DNA from: Paraspadella gotoi
Taxonomy: Eukaryota; Chaetognatha
DNA: 64,000 nucleotides
NCBI GenBank assembly: GCA_051294375.1
Contig: CM119271.1
Coordinates: 7,678,162 to 7,742,161 of the forward strand
Reading direction: 5' to 3'
The notes under the pieces are model-generated. The model did not search any database, had not been told where the DNA came from, and worked only from the letters and a program-made list of their open reading frames with translations. Numbering within the stretch: the stretch's first letter is position 1; every line of letters starts with the position of its first letter. Below are positions 1 through 9,303 of this stretch, piece after piece. The translations under genes were made by a program, and so were the position numbers.

Positions 1-512
1 ACGATCGAGTCAAGCTGCTCATGTGGCTTTTGCAACGAAACCTTCTCCAACAACTGCACACCTACGTCTACCTCCTCGTCGAGGATCTCGCCGACCCACC
101 CACGCCCAAGTCGCGCGGGGTGTTTTCGAAGGAAACTACGACCACGACGACGGCGTCGGCTGCGTTCGGCTCCGTCGACGCCACGTCGCGATCGGAGGAA
201 ATTCCGACGACCGACTCGACTCCAGCGTCGTGGCGCGCCTCCGCCTCCTCTAAGACGCAGGAGTTGCTCACGGCGGAACTCTCGAGCGCCGAGCGGCGCG
301 CCGTCTTCCGACTCGACGCCGCCAACAACTCGGACGATCTCAAACTCTTTGCTCGTCTCGTCAAGTATTTTCGCGGGCGGCAGCACCTCGAAGAAATCAT
401 GTTCTACGAAAACATTTCTCGATCGCAGATCCTCATCATCGTCGACAAATTCCGGGAGGTGCTGGTGGCCACGATGCATCCCGATCCCGTCACTTCAGTT
501 TTTCTCGAATGA
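1..512 (+). CDS. NPRL3: NPRL3, C-terminal exon (partial; 5' part lies before the window)
   Basis: The frame is open from base 3 to the TGA at 510-512 (about 169 aa), so the window starts inside the gene. NPRL3 is a subunit of GATOR1, the lysosome-associated GTPase-activating complex for RagA/B that restrains mTORC1 when amino acids are scarce. The segment opens with WLLQRNLLQQLHTYVYL, the motif I know from the start of the NPRL3 C-terminal domain. A Ser/Thr-rich disordered stretch follows (roughly residues 40-80), then the terminal helical block with LKLFARLVKYFRGRQHLEEI, the SRSQIL segment and VATMHPDPVTSVF just before the stop. Order and spacing fit the C-terminus of animal NPRL3. The M near base 21 is internal, not the start. 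The next gene begins about 900 nt downstream on the same strand. Confidence 0.88.
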   Translation, partial: DRVKLLMWLLQRNLLQQLHTYVYLLVEDLADPPTPKSRGVFSKETTTTTTASAAFGSVDATSRSEEIPTTDSTPASWRASASSKTQELLTAELSSAERRAVFRLDAANNSDDLKLFARLVKYFRGRQHLEEIMFYENISRSQILIIVDKFREVLVATMHPDPVTSVFLE

Positions 513-1431
513 TTACCGTTACGTTTAAATTTTTTTTATAAAAAAAGTAAACGAATACGTTGCCCGTTTCAGTTTTTGAATTTTGTTATTCTAGTCATTT
601 ATTTGATACCCGCCGGTCGAATCTACAAAAGTTAGCTATTAAATTCAAAATAGTTTTAACGTTTCTCGTTTTGTATTTTTAAATATCGAGAAAAAAAAAT
701 TACAGTTAATATTAAAAATAAAACTTCTCTAGCCTAATGTTTAATGACTTTTTAGTTTTGTCCGTTATATCAGCTTTGTCTCAGGTCGACCTTAATCCCT
801 TGTCCTTTTGTTTCTGCCATCAATGTCCTCCATCTTCTCTCCTTGCGATTTCAGTCGGCTTTCGTGAGTCAAAGGGAGAGAAAAAAATTTTTTTTCTCAA
901 CCTCTCGTTTGGACGATGCAAACCTGAGACAGAGATAAAAAAAAACAAACGAAAGGAGACAAAGAGAGAAAAACGTAATCTCGTTGCGTGTCGAAACATC
1001 ATCATCGCCGCCTCGGACACTGGCATCTCGCACGCAAACGCCCGCGTTATATGTCGCTTAGCCTTGCGGTCCAGTTTGTCATTAGATGTATGAATGCGCA
1101 GGAAACTCGCGAATTCAGCAAAAATTTCTCCCCTTTTTTTTCCCTTTCAAATCCGATTCTCTCTTTGGGGAATTTCCGTCGCGAACCCTTGTTTGTTTTG
1201 GCGTCTACCAGTCGCCTTTTTTTCTATTGCAAATCTTCTTTTTTTTAATTTAACTTAGGAGATTTCGTTCGAATTTCGTCGCAGTTTCGATTCCGATATA
1301 TTTTGGAAAAAGATCTCCCTCTCAACGTAAAAACCCAGAACGATGATTCATCACTGAATCGAAAATTGTTTAGATACAAACTTAAGTTAACGAGACTCAA
1401 AGAGAAAGAAAGAAAAAAAAAACCCACAAAA
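513..1431 (+). other. Spacer: NPRL3 3'UTR and promoter/5'UTR of the helicase-topoisomerase gene
   Basis: No convincing coding sequence. It holds the NPRL3 3'UTR with a poly(A) signal, then AT-rich and pyrimidine-rich sequence that must contain the promoter and 5'UTR of the next gene. The stretch just before the ATG at 1432 is purine/A-rich, with A at -3. Confidence 0.6.
717..722 (+). terminator. Candidate poly(A) signal of NPRL3 (AATAAA)
   Basis: AATAAA lies 205 nt after the NPRL3 stop codon, in AT-rich sequence, and is the best-placed canonical signal before the next gene. Confidence 0.5.
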
Positions 1432-4400
1432 ATGTCGGGGCCTCCTTACTTGCCGCCCTTTTACCAACATCAGGGCATGGGAGGCTTTTACCCGCCTGGT
1501 GCGGCTCCGCAATTTCAGGGCCTCACTTATCCTCAGCAATTTCCGCACCAGCAGTCGCCACCCGCCGCGTTTCCGGTCTCCCTGGCGCAAGCTCCGCCTC
1601 CTCATCCGTTCCAGCAACCGCCGCCGCCCCACTCCGCCCATTTTCCTCCCCAGCAAATGCCTTCCCCGCAAGCCCGGCCGTCCTACCCCGCCAGTCAGGC
1701 GAATCACGTCAATCATCACAATCAGGCGTCGCATCCTCACGGACAGTCGAATTACGCCCCGGCCAATCACCAAGCCAACCACCAGAGCGGCGGCGGTGGT
1801 GGTCATGCGTCCAATCAACGGTCGCAACATCATCAGCCGCATCATCAACAGCAGAATCAACAACAGCCATCCCGTCATCAAAAGAAACACAACGAATCTC
1901 ACCAAAATTTCCAGTCGTCGTCTTCGTCCGCGCACCCGCCGCGCGGGCCCCAGCAGGCTTGGGGCGAGGACGCTCGCGGGTCGCAGCCCCGATTCGAAAA
2001 GGAGCGCTCCTCCTCCTCTTGCCCTTCGGGCGGCGCCAAGGAGTCTGTCGACTCTGGCAGCGCCAACGGATCCAGCGTTCTTAACAACGACTTTGGCGAC
2101 ATGGATCAAGCGGCCAAGCAATACGCCAAGACAGCTCCAAAGACGCTGCCGCCCCGAGCGGACGCCGCCGGCGACGATGGGCGCCCGCTCATCGAGGACA
2201 CGAACCGCTATCGTCAACAACACGGGCTCATCGTGTGGGACTCGTCAATGGACGGACACCACGGCGACGCGGACGCCGAAGTCCCGCCCCCATACGAGAG
2301 ATTTGAGGATTTCGGGGGTTTGTCGCGGGCGCAACTCGACTGCTTCCACCATCACGGGTTCGAGGCTCCGACGCCGATCCAGGTTCGTAAAGTTATGTAG
2401 CACTTTGTTTTGTTCTCGCTGAATTCTCTTGGAAAATTCCAATTATTTAATTTTAGATTTGAATTTTCCTAATCATCAACAACAACAACAGTAACAAATA
2501 TCGGAGACGATTTTTCAGACTCTGAGACTTTTAACAGTTTACTGATACATAAACAACAATAAAAATAAATTATCATTCAAGAACTAATCAACTTTAAAAT
2601 ATTTTTTTAGGCCCAAACCTGGCCGATCGCCATGGGACAGCGCGACATCGTCTCCATCGCCAAGACGGGTTCCGGCAAGACGCTGGCCTTTCTCCTTCCC
2701 GCCTATAAAAAGATGGACGCGCGCAACGGAAAGCGCGGCTCTAACGGAGCCATCAACGCCCTCATCCTCGCACCGACGAGGGAGTTGGCCACGCAGATCC
2801 AGGAGGAGTCGGAGAAGTTCGGCCAGGCGGCGGGCTACTACAGCGCCGTGGCCTACGGTGGCGCCGCCAAACGCGACCAGCTCCGCGCCATCCAGGGCGC
2901 CTCCATCCTGGTTGCCACTCCGGGCCGTCTCAATGACTTTCTCGATTCGGGACAGATCGACCTCTCCTCCGTCTTCTATCTGGTCTTGGACGAGGCCGAC
3001 CGCATGCTCGACATGGGCTTCGAGCCGCAGATCCGCTCCATCGTCCGTCGAGTCCCGCGCAAGCGACAGACGCTCATGTTCTCGGCCACTTGGCCCGAGG
3101 AAGTCCGTCAGCTTGCCCACGACTTTCTCGACAGGCCCGTGCACATTCAGCTGGGCGACCCTTACCAGCTGCAGGCAAATGACGATATTGAGCAGCACTT
3201 GGTGTTGCTACGGTCTGGCGAGGATAAGGACGACGAGTTGATATCGCTGCTCAAAACAAGGGCCAAAAACCGGAGCAAGCGGGCCGGGGATGAGCTGGTG
3301 AGGATTTTATAGATATCCATACTTTTTGGTTCTAAAGAAAAAAAAATTACCAGTAGTTAAGCTTTCTCAGTTAAAATTATTTTTTTTGTAACATTTCGAA
3401 TGAGTTTCGTTTTGTTTTTTATGATTTGTTTGGTAGTTTATTCCTTTGCGTTTATAAAAATTAATGCAAACTATTATATTGTCGAAAGACTCTCACCATG
3501 TATTTTATATTCCCTTTCCCCTCCCCCCCAAAAAAAAGGTGCTCATCTTCGTCGCTCGCAAAAATACCTGCGACTTTGTAACAAACATGTTGAAGCGTGT
3601 GGGAATCCGCGCGGCCGCCATGCACTCGGACCGTGACCAATCCTACCGAGAGCAGACCCTCGCTAACTTCCGCGAAGGCAAGACGCCTGTGTTGGTGGCG
3701 ACGGACGTTGCGTCGCGCGGTCTCGACGTCCGCGGCGTTGGCGTCGTCGTCAACTACGATCTGGCCAACACCACCGAGGACTACGTCCACCGCATCGGCC
3801 GCACTGGCCGCGCTGGAACTAAGGGCGAATCCGTCACGTTCCTCACGCGCAGCGGAGAGGACACGTGGAAGGCCATGGGGATTATCGAGGTCATGCAGAA
3901 GACGGGACAGCCTGTCCCACCGGAAGTGCAGGACATGGTGGACCGCATGGTTCGGCGGCAGCAGATCAACAAGGAGCAGCGGGCCCACGAGAACGAACAG
4001 TTCACGAAGGTGTTGATGGTGGCGGAGAAACCTTCGGTGGCCAAGATGATCGCCGAGCATCTCTCCGGCGGGCGGCTGCGAACGCGGCGTGGTCAAAGCA
4101 GAGCGCTGCAGATTTTCGAGTTCATCAAGTGGTTTTCGCCGGCTCAGCAAAAGTGCAAACTCATGGTCACCTCCGTCGTGGGTCACATCTTCGGGTTGGA
4201 CTTCGAGGAGCAGCGCGTCCGCGACATCGCCGACCTCTTCGACGCTAAGGTCAAGAAGCAGGTGGAGGACAACACCAAGAAGCTCCGGGTCATCGAGCAC
4301 CTGCAAGAGCTGGCCGAGGAGGCCGAGTACCTTGTCTTGTGGCTCGATTGCGATCTCGAAGGAGAGAACATTGGGTTCGAGGTTATCTCACTCTGCCAGG

Positions 4401-7071
4401 AGTGGATCCTCTACGACAACGTTTACAGAGCCAAGTTCTCCGCACTTACCCAGCAGGAGCTGGTCAACGCCTACCAGAACTTGGCCAGGCCGGACAAGCA
4501 CGCCGCCATGAGCGTCGACGCGCGGCAGGAGATGGATCTCAAGATCGGGGTCAGTGGGAGTGGACTAATTAAAATGTTTGAAAATATTATTATTAAATAT
4601 TGTTAAACTTTTATTAACCACTCTTTCGTCTTAATCTCATCATAATGATTATGAACGTTGTAAGCTATTTCAAGTATCGTTACTATATTAAAATAGTTGG
4701 AAGAAAAAATATTCAAGTGGATTTTAACTTATCTAAATAATAATATAATTTTGCTTCTCTTAACTCAGGTGGCGTTCACCCGTTTAATGACTCGAAGCTA
4801 CTTGGACATGGCGCGGGAAAAGTTTCGCCTCAAAGATCAGAAATGCATCAGTTACGGTCCTTGCCAGACGCCCACTCTCTCATTTTGCATCAAAAGACAC
4901 CGCGAAATTCAAAATTTTAAGCGGGAACCGTTTTACATTGTTTCTCCTACATTGAAATTAGGCCAGGTAAAATAATACGTATTGCTTAAGTTTTTCGTTT
5001 GAAGTTGTTTGAGTAGTAAACGAGTAAAAAGTACATGCGTATGTTTGAGAAATTTTCTGTTCATATTACATAATACTGAAAGATTTAAGTTATTTTATCT
5101 TTATCAGCGGCTGCTGCAGCGCTACTCTTAATTTTAGTTAAGTCAAAAGTTTAAAATAAAATCGACTTTTCTGACAGAACCGCGAGATTACCGTGAAGTG
5201 GTCGGACGGCGACCGCATCTCCAACAAGCGCGACCTTCACGAAATAGAAGGCGCCATCGAGGCGGCGCGGACCGGACGAGGCGCCGTCGTGCGCGGCTAC
5301 ACCGAGCGGCGCGTCGTCGTCAACAAGCCCGTCGGTCTCAACACCGTCACTCTCCTGAAAGCCTGCTCCAAGGGGCTCGGTATGTCCCCCATCCAAGCGA
5401 TGAAGTTCGCCGAGCATCTCTACACTTCCGGCTACATCTCTTATCCGCGGACGGAGACGACCGCCTACTCGCCTACCTTCGATCTCGTCGCCGCGCTGCA
5501 GGAGCAGGCCGATCATCCCAACTGTGAGTTAATGGAGGGCGATTTGAAGATTATAAAATGACTTTTTCCCGTCTTCCGTTCTTATTTTTATTTTCTTTCT
5601 CAGGGGGCAGAACCGTAACGTATTTGCTCAACAGCGGAAGAATAAGAACCCCTGAGAAAGGACATGACGTGAGTACAAATTTGTAAATCGTTTTCCCCTT
5701 GAATTATTTATTCCTATTTCCCAACCGGTCTTTTAATGTCCACACTTTTTCTCAACCCAGATGGGCGACCATCCCCCGATTACCCCTATGCGCGCCGCCC
5801 CCCGCGACGAGTTCTCCAAGGGCAACGAGTGGCGCATCTACGACTACGTGACGCGCCACTTCATCGGCACCCTGCACGACGACATGGTCTACTTGGAAAA
5901 GCAGCTGCAGGTCACCGTTAACGGCTACCGCTTCTCCTACACCTGGCACGAGGTCGTCGACCGCGGGTTCACCTTCGCCATGCCCTGGAAATTCAAGAGT
6001 CTCCAGCTCAACGTCCTCGAATGGCAGATGCCGCAGCACCTGCGCGAGGGAGAACACATCCCAGTTTCCCGTTTCGAGACCCGCACGGAGCACACTCGCC
6101 CGCCGGATTACCTGCAGGAGAGCGAGCTCATCTCTCTGATGGACAAGCATCGCATCGGCACCGATGCCTCTATCCCGCAGCACATCAAGAACATCTGCGA
6201 CCGGCACTACGTCGACGTCTGCGGGCCCGGCGAGGACGGCCAGAAGGGTGAGATCATCCCTCAACGACCTGGCGGATTCAAGGGAGGCCGGGGCGGCGGC
6301 AAAGACGGCGGTCAACAACAACGGGCCGCCTCGCGCCACATGGTCCCGCGTGCTTTTGGTCTCGCTTTTCTCTCCTGTTTTGAAGAGTTGGACAGAGAGC
6401 TGTGCGACCCGCCCATTCGCGCCTACATGGAACAGCAGTGCGGAAAGATCGCCACGAGAGAGGTGGAGAAGAACGAGGTGGTGCAGAGCAACTTGCAGCT
6501 CTTCCTACAAAAGTTCCTCTCGTTCCGGAGCAACATGTCCAAAGTGGACAGGTTCTTCGCGCCTAAGAACATGCAGTTGGCTCAGGCCAATGGGTTCCAG
6601 GAGCACGGGAGAGGTGGAGGAAGAGGAGGAGGAGGGGGAAGAGGAGGAGGAGGTAGAGACTATTATGCTAACTACGGAGGATACGGTGGAGAGGGGGGAG
6701 AGTGGGAAGAGAACGGAAGAGGAGACAGGGGTGGAAGAGGTGGAGGAAGAGGAAGGGGTGGAGGTGGTGGACAGTATAGAAACGGAGGACGAGGTGGTTA
6801 TCAGTCCAACTCGTTTAATGGAGGAGGCGGTGGCGGAGGTGGTTACGGCGACTACGAACGTTCCGACTCCGGTCGGGGCGGACGTGGCGGACGCGGTGGG
6901 CGCGGCGGCGGTAACGGAGGTGGCGGAACCTACGGCGACGACCAACGTGGTCCCCGGGGCGGCAGCAGCGGCGTGGAAAACCACGACGGCGCCAGCCGCG
7001 GCGGATACAGGGGCAGAGGCGGCGACAGAGGACGCCGCGGCGGTGGGCACCGAGGCAACGCGCATTCCTAG
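1432..7071 (+). CDS. DEAD-box RNA helicase fused to DNA/RNA topoisomerase III-beta (about 1522 aa)
   Basis: Seven exons join in phase: 1432-2382, 2611-3297, 3539-4549, 4769-4966, 5178-5523, 5604-5668, 5761-7071. Residues 1-230 are Q/H/P/S-rich and disordered. The DDX5-type helicase core runs from about 300 to 690: Q motif (APTPIQ), AKTGSGKT 334-341, PTRELA 372-377, DEAD 444-447, SAT 475-477, [10 protein letters not shown] 600-609, HRIGRTGR 630-637. Topoisomerase III-beta starts at residue 704 (base 4010) with VLMVAEKPS (acidic E709), the TOPRIM triad D816/D818/E820, the active-site SYPRTET (catalytic Tyr1038) and GDHPPITPM. An RGG tail covers about 1370-1522. Exon 3 carries both the last helicase motifs and the TOPRIM domain with no stop, N or splice junction between them, so the fusion is seen directly in DNA. 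The usual TOP3B zinc-binding C-terminus is absent. Expected role: unwinding and strand passage on RNA or R-loops (inference). An internal start near base 4016 making TOP3B alone cannot be excluded. Confidence 0.9.
4010..7068 (+). other. Topoisomerase III-beta moiety of the fusion (domain annotation)
   Basis: This marks where TOP3B homology begins and ends in the fused gene (introns included). Relative to human TOP3B as I remember it, the TOPRIM domain, the DARQE(L/M)D.(K/R)IG motif, the GPCQTPTL motif, the active-site tyrosine region and the GTDASIP motif are all present in order. Between the last of these and the terminal helical block ([10 protein letters not shown]...) sits a roughly 35-residue Gly/Arg-rich insert (about 1240-1275). 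After about residue 1360 the CxxC zinc ribbons are replaced by an RGG/GGG repeat tract. Confidence 0.88.
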
Positions 7072-7130
7072 GAACCGGATATCGAAAATTTTCATACTCG
7101 ACGATAAAATTCGAATGAAAAGAGGAAGAA

Positions 7131-7136
7131 AATAAA
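7131..7136 (+). terminator. Candidate poly(A) signal of the helicase-topoisomerase gene
   Basis: AATAAA lies about 60 nt after the TAG stop. A short 3'UTR would follow. No alternative canonical signal is as close. Confidence 0.45.
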
Positions 7137-9303
7137 AGACGCACAAAGGAAGCGAATGGAAGGGGGGGCGGAGGAAAGGCGGCGCAAAATGGACGCCGGC
7201 GCGGTCTCTCGCCGCGGCGTCGCCTCGTTTCGCTCGATACGGATTTTTCATTTTCTCTTCCCACCCGTCCGCCTCCCGTTTACACCCACGAGATATCATG
7301 ACATCTAACACGCCGGTCATTCCTCTCTCTCTCTCTTTTTCTCTATGAGCCAATATTGCTCATAGACGCCGTTTTCCTTTTTAATCTATTTTCACGTTGG
7401 AGACATTATTTATTCCGAAGAGAGAGGTCGGAGGGCTGAGTTAATTCTAGTTGGTTTTCATTTTTTATTTTTTATTAAACTTCGCACGTTATCGGTTACG
7501 TTTGTTTTATTTTCATTTTAATTATCAATGGAGTTTGTCCTCGTAATGAAATTAAAAATTTAATGCCGAGATTTCTAAGAAATGTTTCCCGATTTCGCGA
7601 CGATGTTACCTCTTTTCTTCTTCCTCTCTTTTCGGTTTCTTTTTTCTCGAGTTTTGTGATCAGAGGCGTTTTCTCTTTTGTGTTCTTCGGTTCCGTCGCA
7701 ATGTTTTCTTTTTATATTGTTTACGTTGACCGTTTTTCAAATATAAAAGACGCTTCGTTTTTAATTTTTTTTTTTTCGTCCTAGCATAATGAATGAACCC
7801 ATCCGCGATATAGCCGATTTCCTGAGATTTTTTCCTTCCATCGAGCGCATGTTTAAATGTTGTTAGTTTGTTTTTTTTTGTTTTTTTTCGTTTTTGTATG
7901 GAAATTACCATGCCACCAGAAAAATATTTCCATCGGCCTATATCTCATCCCGGTTCGATAAATATCTGTTATATAACATATCCTCTAGATCTCGAGAGAT
8001 AATCATAGCTTTAGTTGTTTATTTTTTAAGTTTTTACGCATTAGTTGCATTATTCACTTATCTGTATATTTTTTAAGTTGATCATTGTAACGAGGAAGTG
8101 CAACATGATTCATTAATCTCGCAAAACTTATGGCTAACCAAGGTAAGCGTAACGTTGCCGCTTTTATCCTCTTGAGCGTTAGACTTAGTTTTGAAGCTAT
8201 TCCGTATTAACTTAAATATGAAACGACTAATCGAAAACGGGGGGGCATTAAATTTATCTATTTTTTACTAAATCGTTTTGCCAAAAAGAAGGAAGATGTT
8301 CAAAACGGCGGGAGAAATAACGCGGGAAGTGAGGAGTTTACTTTATTATATAAATTGTCATAACGTGAACTTAACCGAAAAGTAGAGCGCGATACTCGTC
8401 TAATATATTAGAAAAAATATATGCCAAACTCGTCCTTTTTTCGGTCATTTGATTTCGTCCGCGGATGCTTAGCGGCAGCCTTCAAAGAACGCCGTCTGCA
8501 ATTTCGACTTACTTTTTTCCGTTCCCGACTGACCTGCCGTAAGCGTAGGTGAAATGACGAACCTAGTCCGTAGTCACGCCACTTAATATCATGCATAAGT
8601 TTCTTATTTTTTTTGTTCTTTTTTTCTCTAGCAACTGTAGATTTACTCGGCATTGCAAAAATAAAAAGGTTAGTCCATAACTGATTCACGAAGGCTTCGT
8701 TCTGTAACCATCATGTTTTCAAACTCATTTAATGGTAAAAAAAAGAAAATAAAAAGGCTAATTTTTCTCAAGGTTTGTTTATTTCTTTGGGTGTTTGGGT
8801 CGAGAGACAGGAAGTGGGGGGGAAAGGAGGCATAGTTTGATATAGGAAACGCTTAGAATAAATTTATTGTTATTCGTCTGAAACCTTTTGTTTTCGAGAC
8901 AAAAGAAGCGGGAGAGAGCTCGATCGTAAATAACTAAAATCCGCCTCTCGTTAGTTCCGTTTCCTTGTTTGACGCTATCAACGCTCGCCGAAGACGAGTG
9001 GAAATGACATATAAATATTTAGATTAAAATAAACATGGAATAGAAGGACCTCAAATCTCCAGGATATCAAAGAAAATAACTATAACAACAAAAATAAAAG
9101 TATCTTTGACTAGACGAATTTTTCTATAGACCGGTGGGCCTGGCCAGTGGCCATCTAGAATTCAAATCGCCAAAATCCAGAAATCCTAAAGCTAAAAATG
9201 CAATTAGGAGACGACCTCGTACATAAATAGGTCTCAGACCAGTTGTCATTCAAATGATGATGCCGCTCGATGGTGGAACTTCGCCGTTGCCGGTCGTAAG
9301 TAG
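7137..9303. other. AT-rich intergenic region, no gene seen
   Basis: About 2.2 kb between two genes whose 3' ends converge (one + strand, one - strand). Only short, low-complexity frames are present. I see no domain, RNA gene or repeat family I can name. Confidence 0.6.

Noticed and set aside
1387-2223. 278-aa minus-strand frame over the Q/H/P-rich exon
   Set aside because: It is the antisense shadow of the GC-rich helicase N-terminus. The plus strand carries the spliced, family-matching gene.
3298-4606. Possibility that the helicase and TOP3B parts are two genes merged by an intron-retaining frame
   Set aside because: The joint lies well inside the exon that starts at 3539. The frame before and after it is conserved family sequence, and no splice site or stop separates them.
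6249-6290. Splice donor (GGTGAGA) inside the last exon of the fusion gene
   Set aside because: No acceptor at a workable distance keeps the frame into the conserved MVPRAFG block. Reading through is simpler.
6505-7353. 282-aa minus-strand frame of Ser/Thr/Ala over the RGG exon
   Set aside because: Shadow of the RGG repeats. Composition is forced by the glycine/arginine codons on the other strand.
8408-8689. 93-aa minus-strand frame in the 7.1-9.3 kb spacer
   Set aside because: Lys-rich, no domain features, no splice context, AT-rich codon use unlike the real exons.
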